Virus record (IMG/VR): IMGVR_UViG_3300010885_045154 | Location: 1 to 54,628 of that record | From: a virus | Reading direction: 5' to 3' (one strand) | DNA length: 54,628 bases | Shown: positions 44,175 through 51,312 of the stretch, in pieces | Position numbering within the stretch: position 1 is the stretch's first letter | How the letters are laid out: every line of letters starts with the position of its first letter | Made by a program: the position numbers and the translations under genes | Notes under the pieces: model-generated | What the model was told of the DNA's origin: nothing | Seen by the model: the letters and a program-made list of their open reading frames with translations, nothing else | Databases searched by the model: none

Positions 44175-44885
44175 TTATTCTCCGTTTTTGCCAACGTAGT
44201 CTAAAGTAATTCCTTTTTCTTTATTATCTGCCCATACCTTATATTCTTCTTCTTGCTGGCTTCTAACTTCAGCCAATTCATCAGCCCATTTTTTTCTTTG
44301 CTCTTCAGTATAAACAGAATCAGCATTGTCCCAAAATGATCCTATGGTGTATCTTGTTCCGCTTTTAACTTTTGTAACTTCGTGCTCATTGCCATGGCCT
44401 CCCGCAAATACTGCGAGCATGCCAGTCTCTGGCTTTATGCTAATATCATAATTTTTAAAGTTTAGCACTCCTCCAGTAAAATCATCATTTAAATACATAA
44501 ATGCTGCATACTTGCTTCTTTCAAATGCTGTCGGATTGCCTTCTTCGTCTGAATTGTCTGAGTGAAATGAGGCAAATGCTCCTTCTATCCACTTCTGTGC
44601 ATGATAGCTAACCTCAGAAAGCTCTTTACCTAAAACTTTTTCGCATGCATTCTTTATTCTAGAATTAAGTCTGGCAAAGTAATCTGAGGGCAAATCAAAC
44701 ATGGCTAGCTTTGGATCTGACTCCCAAAATCCCATTGCATATGAGTCATAAAATGATATTTGATTCCACTTTAGAAGATTTGATTCTGCTAAAAATTCTA
44801 AATATCTAATTATTTTATTAGCTTCTTCTGGAGTTACAACATTTGATACATGAAAAACATCTTCTTTGTGTTTAGTTATTTCCAT
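44175..44885 (-). CDS. Fe(II)/2-oxoglutarate-dependent oxygenase
   Basis: A 236-residue member with a complete active site: H108-x-D110 (SFHSDNS), H168 (GNEHEVTKV) and R178 (SGTRYTIGSFW). It uses Arg for 2OG, unlike its Lys-type neighbours. YLNDDFTGGVLNF and KPETGMLAVFAGG are the usual core strands. The C-terminal 45 residues are an added charged helical tail (YTEEQRKKWADELAEVRSQQEEE...) that could bind a partner. GGGAGAT precedes the ATG; it overlaps the preceding oxygenase by 14 bases. Confidence 0.88.
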   Translation of the reverse strand: MEITKHKEDVFHVSNVVTPEEANKIIRYLEFLAESNLLKWNQISFYDSYAMGFWESDPKLAMFDLPSDYFARLNSRIKNACEKVLGKELSEVSYHAQKWIEGAFASFHSDNSDEEGNPTAFERSKYAAFMYLNDDFTGGVLNFKNYDISIKPETGMLAVFAGGHGNEHEVTKVKSGTRYTIGSFWDNADSVYTEEQRKKWADELAEVRSQQEEEYKVWADNKEKGITLDYVGKNGE

Positions 44886-45654
44886 AATTATCTCCCATAT
44901 TAATATACTTCATGCTTTTAGGGTTTTCTTCTTCTAGCCGCTCCTGCTCCATTTTAGCCCAACGAGATGCTCCGTAATGTCTTTGATTTCTAAGCCATTC
45001 TTCTGATCCATTATAAGTATAAGACACAAAGTTTCTAACAAAAAATTTTTCTCCTGAAGTTATAGTTTTAACTCCATGAAAATATGGCTCTATAGAAGGA
45101 AACACTAGAATGTCCCCCGCATCTGGTTTGTAAGGATATTGTTTCCCATCCATTAAAAATTCAATTTCTCCACCAAGATAATCATCGTTTAAATATGTTG
45201 TACATGTTAAAAAGAATTTTGGTCCTGGCATATCTCTTTCAGTTATTATGTAGTCTGTATGATATTGCATAGACATATTATTTTTCATAAGATCTACATT
45301 TGTATCATATTTTGAAAATGACGATGTGAGAAGAGAAGCACCTTCTGGAAGGGTTAAGTTATGTCTTTTTATGTAATCAGATATGGCTTTTGTATATGCT
45401 TCATATACAGAGTCAGATAAATACTTTTCGTCATCATACATTTCGCCGTATTCTCTAGGCTCGTTATCATTATGTTTTTGCTGAGTGTAAGAACCAAATA
45501 CAGACCACTGGTCCCACTCTCTTAAATAGTATCTACCATTTGAATTTTTAGCAGACTCTTTAACAATCTCTGCCAATCTTTTTGAGTCTGGTAATAAATT
45601 TTTATAGACATCTACCTTTGGATATATCTCAAAAAAATCTAATTCGTTATTCAT
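44872..45654 (-). CDS. Fe(II)/2-oxoglutarate-dependent oxygenase
   Basis: A 260-residue member, the longest of the group. Active site: H132-x-D134 (QYHTDYI), H193 (YFHGVKTI) and K203 (SGEKFFVRNF). The first 125 residues are a helical lid with many aromatic and acidic residues (REWDQWSVFGSYTQQK), likely the substrate-binding part. The C-terminus adds a WLRNQRHYGASRWAKMEQERLEE helix. It overlaps the upstream gene by 8 bases. Target unknown. Confidence 0.86.
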   Translation of the reverse strand: MNNELDFFEIYPKVDVYKNLLPDSKRLAEIVKESAKNSNGRYYLREWDQWSVFGSYTQQKHNDNEPREYGEMYDDEKYLSDSVYEAYTKAISDYIKRHNLTLPEGASLLTSSFSKYDTNVDLMKNNMSMQYHTDYIITERDMPGPKFFLTCTTYLNDDYLGGEIEFLMDGKQYPYKPDAGDILVFPSIEPYFHGVKTITSGEKFFVRNFVSYTYNGSEEWLRNQRHYGASRWAKMEQERLEEENPKSMKYINMGDNYGNN

Positions 45655-46336
45655 TATTTTCTTTCCCTAGCTTTGTTACGGTCCAAAAAAGTGGGTAGGT
45701 GTACCTGCATCCTTCTTTAACAGCATTTACTCCATGAATATAATTCATGTCCCCAGGGAAAAAATATGCTCCTCTAGCTTTAGTCTTAAATACAATATTT
45801 TGTTTTGGAAAATAAAGTTCTCCGCCTATATAGTCGTCATTTAAATAAAAAACTGTTCCAATGTCATACCATGGGAATTCATTTGGGGTGCCAGCATCTG
45901 GTCCTTCGTGAAGCTCTTTGTCGGCGTGTGGGAATTGCATAGTTCCTACTGGCCATCTAACTATTGCTGGTGCTGCTGGAGATACCTCTACATTAAATTT
46001 ATCTTCAATTATTGGCTTCATTCTTTCTGTAACAAGTGTCAGAATTTCTACTACTTTTTTATCCGCCTTTGTTAGGGTGCCTACTGTTGCTACACGATTT
46101 TCCCAAACTCTGTGGTCATATATAATGTTTCCATTTTCATTCCATTGTGATTCTGTAATATCCCACATGGTATTATTCTTTGCAAAATTTAGTAAATATT
46201 CCTGCTCTTCTTCTGTGATAAAATTTTCTATCTCTACAATATTATCTGCAGATTCACCAAAATATCCAGATGGAGTTATTGACTTTCTAGAATATCTCAC
46301 TCTTTCTTGAACTTCTTTATTTTCATTAGATATCAT
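45647..46336 (-). CDS. Fe(II)/2-oxoglutarate-dependent oxygenase
   Basis: A 229-residue member starting MISNENKEVQERVRYSRK at 46336. This ATG overlaps the previous stop as ATGA and has AAGAAGG 7 bases upstream, so I prefer it to the in-frame ATG at 46357. Active site: H137-x-D139 (FPHADKEL), H201 (NYIHGVNAV) and R211 (EGCRYTYPLFW). A 20-residue loop follows the HAD motif (LHEGPDAGTPNEFPW), longer than in its neighbours, suggesting a different substrate. Confidence 0.87.
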   Translation of the reverse strand: MISNENKEVQERVRYSRKSITPSGYFGESADNIVEIENFITEEEQEYLLNFAKNNTMWDITESQWNENGNIIYDHRVWENRVATVGTLTKADKKVVEILTLVTERMKPIIEDKFNVEVSPAAPAIVRWPVGTMQFPHADKELHEGPDAGTPNEFPWYDIGTVFYLNDDYIGGELYFPKQNIVFKTKARGAYFFPGDMNYIHGVNAVKEGCRYTYPLFWTVTKLGKENNE

Positions 46337-47064
46337 TCGTGTACCTTCTTTTTCCATAAGTGTTTTTTATACTGTCCGTTTTCATTTGTTCTTAAAATAT
46401 TGCTAGCAGTATCTTTAATTTCTTTCATTTTTTCTTCTTCGGGATACTCTAATTCCATTTTCCAGTTCTCTCTTTTAAATGGAATTACTTGAACATATGG
46501 AGTTCCCGCTGGCAATACTCCAGAAAATCCTTCTCTTAAAAAGAAAGGCACTAGACCTGGGATCTCTAACATATCACTATCTATTATACCAGCAGTAGAA
46601 ATAAATGGTAGATCATATCGGTTTATTGGAGAAATAAAAATTGCACTGTAACCCTTTTCTAATCTAACGCCCCAGTTAGGGTACCAATGAAAATGATTTT
46701 CTTCATATCCATAAGGAACGGCAAATCCATTCATCGGCTCTCTTGATCCAATAAACCTTTCATACCCTGGTTCTGTTTTAGCTACCAATGTATTACTTTG
46801 TGGATCTTTATAAAACATAATATCACATGGAGTAGTTAGATAATAACCATTTAAAAACATGTCTAGCAGAGCTGGACAAGACTTAAAACCAAGTATGTCG
46901 GCACCCCATTGGTGTTTTAAAACTTCCTCTTTTCCATCTTCTTTCCAATATTTGTTCGCAGAAACAAACCACTTAGGAACTTGCGTTTTCCCTGGCTTGG
47001 GGGCAAGAACTTTATTTTCATTATTGTATAATTGATGTGAAACAAATGTTATTTTTTTATTCAT
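46333..47064 (-). CDS. Uncharacterised phage protein (DUF6065-like?)
   Basis: A 243-residue protein from the ATG at 47064. It starts KKITFVSHQLYNNENKVLAPKPGKTQVPKWF and contains ISPINRYDLPFISTAGIIDSD, FFLREGFSG and AGTPYVQVIPFKRENW. I know this pattern (a strand-rich core with a HWYPNWGVRL and a P-x-x-R-Y-D-L-P block) from uncharacterised phage proteins, probably DUF6065, but cannot verify it. It ends with ATGA into an oxygenase gene. The cupin-like strand pattern may mean a metal or sugar site; no motif proves it. Related to the next gene upstream. Confidence 0.65.
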   Translation of the reverse strand: MNKKITFVSHQLYNNENKVLAPKPGKTQVPKWFVSANKYWKEDGKEEVLKHQWGADILGFKSCPALLDMFLNGYYLTTPCDIMFYKDPQSNTLVAKTEPGYERFIGSREPMNGFAVPYGYEENHFHWYPNWGVRLEKGYSAIFISPINRYDLPFISTAGIIDSDMLEIPGLVPFFLREGFSGVLPAGTPYVQVIPFKRENWKMELEYPEEEKMKEIKDTASNILRTNENGQYKKHLWKKKVHE

Positions 47065-47065
47065 T

Positions 47066-47761
47066 TTATTTTTCAATTACCTTTAATTTAATTGATTTTA
47101 CTTCATGATTTCCTAATTTATTTCCATTTATGTCTTTAGCATCTCTATAGCTATTTGACCAAAAACCTTTTTGCAATTTTTGTTTTGGCTGTTCTACTTT
47201 ATTTTCATTATTATTAATAGTGTTTAATATTTCTATACCCGAATAAAAAATAGAAGAATCTTGAATTTCTGATAGAGATACTGGAAAAATAGAAGATATT
47301 GGAGTGTTTGCTTTAATTGTTATTATTTTATTAGGCTTTAATATTCTTAAGGCACATGGCAGATCTGCTTGAAAAAATGATGTGCTTATAAGTGTTGTAA
47401 AAGACTGATATTCATCAGTAAATAAATTTGGCACTGGCATTTGTAATAAACTTGTATTTTGATTTGTTCTAAAAACTAAACCCGTTTTAAAGCTTATGGT
47501 GGCATTAGCCCTTTCAGTATAGCAATATTTATGTCCAGACAATATAGTCACATGATGCCCAGAAGTATCTGATATTCCATCCCAGATAAAAGATATGTCT
47601 TCTGGATAAGATATTCCCCACCCTAAAGAATTTGCAAGTGTCACTGGAAAACATACGTAAGCATGAGAATCTACCGTGTCGTCCATCCAGCCTCTTTTTA
47701 CAGAAAGCTGTGATATATTTGCAGCATCTTCTGTTTTTTTATAAACTAAAATGTCATACAT
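47066..47761 (-). CDS. Uncharacterised phage protein, relative of the 46333-47064 gene
   Basis: A 231-residue beta-rich protein. It contains AYVCFPVTLANSLGWGISYPEDI and WDG, then NATISFKTGLVFRTNQNTSLLQMPVPN, and ends with ANTPISSIFPVSL. The hydrophobic/Gly/Trp pattern and the closing P-I-x-x-I-F-P-V-S-L strand parallel PYVQVIPFKRENW in the neighbouring 243-residue protein, so I read both as one superfamily (resembling DUF6065 from memory). It starts within the end of the upstream oxygenase (8-base overlap), hence it belongs to the oxygenase operon. Function unknown. Confidence 0.65.
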   Translation of the reverse strand: MYDILVYKKTEDAANISQLSVKRGWMDDTVDSHAYVCFPVTLANSLGWGISYPEDISFIWDGISDTSGHHVTILSGHKYCYTERANATISFKTGLVFRTNQNTSLLQMPVPNLFTDEYQSFTTLISTSFFQADLPCALRILKPNKIITIKANTPISSIFPVSLSEIQDSSIFYSGIEILNTINNNENKVEQPKQKLQKGFWSNSYRDAKDINGNKLGNHEVKSIKLKVIEK

Positions 47762-48419
47762 AATTTTCTGTATATCTTTTTTCTATCTCTCTGTATTCTG
47801 GGGTGTGAGGTGCCTCTAAGTAATCAAGCATGGTAACTATAGAGTACTTTGTGCCAGAAGTTACTGGCATTGCTGCATGCGAGTAAATATATGAAGATGG
47901 GAATAAATATAAATCACCAGCCTTTGGTTTAATCTTTAAATTAAACTTATCAAAAAATAGCTCGCCTCCTTCATAGTCATCATTTATGTATCCAACAGAA
48001 GATAGGACGCAAATGTATGAGTATCCGTGGTCTGAATGAACCTGAAAATGTTGGCTTGGACCATATTTAATAAAATTAAAAGATTCCCAATATTTTAATG
48101 GCGCTAAGCCAAACATTTGGCTGTAGTCTTCAACTGGGGCTAGCTGTGCATTATAAGAATCTTCCCAAATTTTTTCAAGCTTTAGCGTAGACTCGCTTTT
48201 TCCAGAATCGTCCCATGTATTTTTTTTAATTTTGAAATCTGAACAGTCTCTATATTCTTTATCTACTAAAGCATATCCAGTTTTTGCAGTCTTCCATTTA
48301 TTTACATCAGATCTATCCGATAAAGTTTCTTCTAGTCTATTAATTAAATCAAGATCTTTGGTGAAAACATTTCTGTATACAACAATACCTGGTCCTAAAA
48401 ATTCGGCGTTTTTTAACAT
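47754..48419 (-). CDS. Fe(II)/2-oxoglutarate-dependent oxygenase, paralogue A
   Basis: A 221-residue member. Active site: H128-x-D130 (QVHSDHGYS), H181 (YSHAAMPV) and K191 (SGTKYSIVT). The motif PGIVVYRN...DLDLINRLEE is the usual N-terminal helix/strand. It is highly similar along its length to the next gene upstream (48435-49127): both share YRDCSDFKIKKNT, SESTLKLEKI and YINDDYEGGELFFDK, so they are tandem duplicates. GGAG precedes the ATG. Confidence 0.88.
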   Translation of the reverse strand: MLKNAEFLGPGIVVYRNVFTKDLDLINRLEETLSDRSDVNKWKTAKTGYALVDKEYRDCSDFKIKKNTWDDSGKSESTLKLEKIWEDSYNAQLAPVEDYSQMFGLAPLKYWESFNFIKYGPSQHFQVHSDHGYSYICVLSSVGYINDDYEGGELFFDKFNLKIKPKAGDLYLFPSSYIYSHAAMPVTSGTKYSIVTMLDYLEAPHTPEYREIEKRYTENYV

Positions 48420-48434
48420 TTATTCTCCAATTTA

Positions 48435-49127
48435 TTAATCATGTACAGACTTTATTTGTCTTTTAGCTATTTCTTTTTTTTCTATCTCTTTATATTCTGG
48501 GGTATGCGGCGCTTCTAAATAATCCATGAAGGTAACAATAGCATACTTTGTTCCAGAGGTAATAGGCAGGGATGCATGTGAATAAAGATATGTAGACGGA
48601 TATAAATATAAATCACCAGCTTTTGGTTTAATCTTTAAATTAAGTTTGTCAAAAAATAACTCGCCTCCTTCGTAGTCGTCATTTATGTATCCAACACAAG
48701 ACAAAACACAAATGTGATTATAACCATGGTCAGAGTGAACTTCAACATATTCTCCTTGATCATATTTTACAAAATTGAGTGATTCCCAATATTCTAATGG
48801 CGATAACCTAAAATGTTGAGAATAATCTTTAACTGCGTTCAAGGCTGCTCTACAACAGTCTTCCGAAATTTTTTCCAGTTTTAATGTAGATTCGCTTTTG
48901 CCCAAATTATCCCCAGTATTTTTTTTAATTTTAAAATCAGAGCAATCTCTATATTTTTTACCAACTTGAACATTTCCATCTCTTGAAGTTTTTGCAGTTC
49001 TCCACTGATTTTCATTTGACTCATTAGATAAAATTTGTTCTAGTCTGTTAATTAAATCAAGGTCCTTGGGAAATGCATTTCTGTATACAATAAGGCCTGG
49101 GGCTATATATTCAGCATTACTTAACAT
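48435..49127 (-). CDS. Fe(II)/2-oxoglutarate-dependent oxygenase, paralogue B
   Basis: A 230-residue duplicate of the 47754-48419 gene. Active site: H131-x-D133 (EVHSDHGYN), H184 (LYSHASLP) and K194 (SGTKYAIVTF). The catalytic core is almost unchanged between the copies while the region around residues 40-55 (TSRDGNVQVGKKYR against TGYALVDKEYR) differs, suggesting altered substrate choice. Both keep all catalytic residues, so neither looks decayed. GGAG precedes the ATG. Confidence 0.88.
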   Translation of the reverse strand: MLSNAEYIAPGLIVYRNAFPKDLDLINRLEQILSNESNENQWRTAKTSRDGNVQVGKKYRDCSDFKIKKNTGDNLGKSESTLKLEKISEDCCRAALNAVKDYSQHFRLSPLEYWESLNFVKYDQGEYVEVHSDHGYNHICVLSCVGYINDDYEGGELFFDKLNLKIKPKAGDLYLYPSTYLYSHASLPITSGTKYAIVTFMDYLEAPHTPEYKEIEKKEIAKRQIKSVHD

Positions 49128-49139
49128 TTGCTCTCCACT

Positions 49140-49748
49140 TTATTTATATTGGTCACTTCTGTGTCCTTTTGCTGTACGATCTGTCATCAAAGCAAATATA
49201 TATTTTGTACCATTTATAATTGGATACGCTGCGTGTGCATATGAGTAAGCAGATGGAAATATTGCTAAGTCTCCAATTTCTGGCTTATAATTAATATCAA
49301 AGAATTTAAAGTGTAGGTTTCCGCCATCATAATCATCATTAAGATAAGCAACGCAAGATACGGTATACCTCACATCTGGGCCATCATCTGTATGATAATT
49401 AAAAAAATCATTTACAGAATATTTAACAACGTTTAATGCTTCAAAATATTTTACCTTAACTGGGTAATCTTTTTCGTAGTCTAACAAACACTCTTTAATT
49501 TTTATCATTACTTCATTATATAACTCTATTAATTGTTTTGAATTTTTGCTATTTTTTTCTAGAGATGTATCACTATATAAAAAATTTTTACAAAATCTGC
49601 TGCTTCCATGGTATAGATCGCTGTCATTGGTTGCAGCGTCATACCAAGAATCTCCTATATTTTCTTCATATCTTTTTACTAAATTCATAGATTCTGGGAA
49701 AATGTTTTTGTATATTACTATTCCTGGACCAATTACATTTTTTATCAT
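49140..49748 (-). CDS. Fe(II)/2-oxoglutarate-dependent oxygenase
   Basis: A 202-residue member, the first oxygenase in transcription order. Active site: H119-x-D121 (NYHTDDGPD), H172 (YAHAAYPI) and K182 (NGTKYIFALM). It shares the PGIVIYKNIFPESMNLV opening with the tandem pair downstream but is more diverged. The stop/start spacing to its neighbours is 1-12 bases, indicating a single transcript with the small cysteine protein and the rest of the cluster. Confidence 0.87.
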   Translation of the reverse strand: MIKNVIGPGIVIYKNIFPESMNLVKRYEENIGDSWYDAATNDSDLYHGSSRFCKNFLYSDTSLEKNSKNSKQLIELYNEVMIKIKECLLDYEKDYPVKVKYFEALNVVKYSVNDFFNYHTDDGPDVRYTVSCVAYLNDDYDGGNLHFKFFDINYKPEIGDLAIFPSAYSYAHAAYPIINGTKYIFALMTDRTAKGHRSDQYK

Positions 49749-49749
49749 A

Positions 49750-49992
49750 TTACTCTCGATCTTCTCTATGCCATTTACCTATTGGGCACTCGGCATTCGA
49801 AAGAGTTGTTTTTCCTGGCATATAACATAAACACTTACTGCATTGTTTTGTTGGTAAAAAAAACTCACAAGCCATACACAAATCTAGCCTTGATTTAATT
49901 ATTGAAGCATCTTTAACTATTCTATCTGGATCTAATAGATGCCAGGGCCTAGAGTCACCTAGATTTTTTTTCCATTCTTCCCATTTAGACAT
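49750..49992 (-). CDS. Cysteine-cluster protein (DUF6171-like?)
   Basis: An 80-residue protein with six cysteines in a compact pattern: CMAC, then CSKCLC, then C in ECPIGKW. I recognise the block (RLDLCMACEFF, QCSKCLCYM, PGKTTLSNAECPIGKW) from small proteins that accompany 2OG oxygenases in environmental phages, probably DUF6171; this is memory, not a search. It likely binds one or two zinc ions or an iron-sulphur cluster. The first 35 residues (WEEWKKNLGDSRPWHLLDPDR) may be a partner-binding arm. It begins the oxygenase run. Confidence 0.7.
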   Translation of the reverse strand: MSKWEEWKKNLGDSRPWHLLDPDRIVKDASIIKSRLDLCMACEFFLPTKQCSKCLCYMPGKTTLSNAECPIGKWHREDRE

Positions 49993-50004
49993 TATATACT
50001 CTTT

Positions 50005-50427
50005 CTAATATTTCAATATTATTTTTTGGTTAGAGTCCCAGATGTCTCCAAAACCTACTGAGTCTTCATTAGAAACATCTAAAACAATTACATCGTTTTC
50101 AAATGCCGCGTTATATTTTATAAATTTATCAGTATTTTTATTAATTATTGATATGCCAAAAACTTTATTTTCTGACAACAGTGTGTATACTACTTCGTTT
50201 TGGGAAAAGGTTTGTATACCCTCTTTATTTTCAACAATAAATTTATTGTCAGCTAATACTGCACCTATTTTTATATTATTATAATTTGGAGCTAAAATAG
50301 CAATTGCCCCTACAGAAATAGCTTGACTATATCTTTTGATCATTTCTAAATTTTCAAAAAAGAATATATCAAATATTTCATAGATATTTTTATCTATTTT
50401 TACCGCTAAGGCAAATTTGTTTTGCAT
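50005..50427 (-). CDS. Hypothetical protein, possible virion accessory
   Basis: A 140-residue beta-rich protein. It contains FALAVKIDKNIYEIFDIFFFENLEMIKRY, IKIGAVLADNKFIVE and VGFGDIWDSNQKIIL; the last resembles endings of small phage tail-associated proteins (VGFGD...). No catalytic motif. The strong promoter at 50451-50479 lies just upstream, so it probably leads the transcript that runs through the oxygenases. Function unknown. Confidence 0.6.
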   Translation of the reverse strand: MQNKFALAVKIDKNIYEIFDIFFFENLEMIKRYSQAISVGAIAILAPNYNNIKIGAVLADNKFIVENKEGIQTFSQNEVVYTLLSENKVFGISIINKNTDKFIKYNAAFENDVIVLDVSNEDSVGFGDIWDSNQKIILKY

Positions 50428-50450
50428 TTTTTTCTTTCTGTTAGATCTAT

Positions 50451-50479
50451 ATTATATAATATAAATTTACAATTGACAA
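50451..50479 (-). promoter_or_regulatory. Strong promoter for the oxygenase block
   Basis: Minus strand TTGTCA (50479-50474), 17-base spacer, TATAAT (50456-50451): five and six of six consensus matches at ideal spacing. It overlaps the stop of the FFxPPx fibre gene. The -10 box sits in a 16-base perfect palindrome (TATATTATATAATATA, 50448-50463), which may just be AT-richness or may bind a repressor. Confidence 0.65.
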
Positions 50480-51294
50480 CTACCACCTGAGCAATAGTAT
50501 CCGTATGGGCAGAATGAACAGAACGATGGTGGGGAGAAGAATCCTGGTGGGGAGAAGAATCCTGGTGGGGAGAAGAATCCTGGTGGGGAGAAGAATCCTG
50601 GTGGCGAGAAGAACGATGGTGGGGCAAAGAACGCTGGTGGCGAGAAGAACGCTGGTGGGGCAAAAAATGTTGTTACTGGGCCTACTCTTTTAGCTAAAGA
50701 TGTTCCATTAGCATTAATTGCATATATATCGTAGCTTTGTGAAGTTCCACCAGTTTCTGTAACTTGTTTTGAAGTTACAAGTATTCCAGTATAAGAGGGG
50801 CCGTCTGTAGAAGTTACGGTATAGCTTGATATAGCTTTTCCTCCAGTTGCTGGAGCTGTCCATGTAAGATCATCTCTATCTGCGACTGTTGATGTTACTG
50901 AAGCTGTCTGAATAGCTTGAGGAACTGTAGTCGCCGTTACTGAGCTTGAAGTGGTACCTGCTGAAGATCCGACAGCGCTATTTGCAGTGATTGTAAATGT
51001 ATATGCTGTTCCAGAAGCTAGTCCTTGAAAAGTATATGGGCTTGAAGATGCTGTATGCGTATATGTAGATGGAGATGTTATAATTGTATATGAAGAAGCT
51101 GCTGCGGATCCAGCTGGAACCGCAAATGTTAGTGTGACTGCTCCTCCAGTTCCAGCAGCTGATGCTGCGGAAGTAGTATTTGCTGTTGCTAGATATGGTC
51201 TTGAAGTTCCAATATCTGTTGCGCCTGATATTACTACCGCTTCTGGCTGACTTATTTGACCTGAAACTTTACCTGTTCTTTTACCTGCTGCCAT
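50467..51294 (-). CDS. Fibre-like protein with Fn3 domains and FFxPPx hexapeptide repeats
   Basis: A 275-residue protein. It starts with a short basic segment (MAAGKRTGKVSGQIS), then two Fn3-like beta domains (about residues 30-125 and 130-205) with typical ASGTAYTFTITANSAVGSS and YTVTSTDG strands. A tail of eight hexapeptides follows, FFAPPA/FFSPPG types, and then a compact cysteine-rich end (CSFCPYGYYCSGGSCQL). The repeated aromatic-proline pattern with PPG triplets is unusual and recalls collagen-like sites for prolyl hydroxylation. It sits directly before the oxygenase operon. AGGAG precedes the ATG. A tail fibre or appendage by context. Confidence 0.72.
   Translation of the reverse strand: MAAGKRTGKVSGQISQPEAVVISGATDIGTSRPYLATANTTSAASAAGTGGAVTLTFAVPAGSAAASSYTIITSPSTYTHTASSSPYTFQGLASGTAYTFTITANSAVGSSAGTTSSSVTATTVPQAIQTASVTSTVADRDDLTWTAPATGGKAISSYTVTSTDGPSYTGILVTSKQVTETGGTSQSYDIYAINANGTSLAKRVGPVTTFFAPPAFFSPPAFFAPPSFFSPPGFFSPPGFFSPPGFFSPPGFFSPPSFCSFCPYGYYCSGGSCQL
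50528..50671. repeat. Eight 18-bp tandem repeats encoding FFxPPx
   Basis: The 18-base unit GGTGGGGAGAAGAATCCT is present four times without change (50528-50599), then four diverged units follow to 50671. Each codes for one hexapeptide. Identical copies at one end and diverged copies at the other is the usual picture of ongoing expansion and contraction. Confidence 0.92.
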
Positions 51295-51312
51295 TTTTAT
51301 TCTCCTATTCTA

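Noticed and set aside
50406-50663. Ser/His/Pro repeat protein in another minus-strand frame
   Set aside because: It is the out-of-frame reading of the 18-bp repeats in the fibre gene; low complexity and no ribosome binding site.
50528-50671. CRISPR-like array
   Set aside because: Repeats are directly adjacent without spacers and encode protein in frame.
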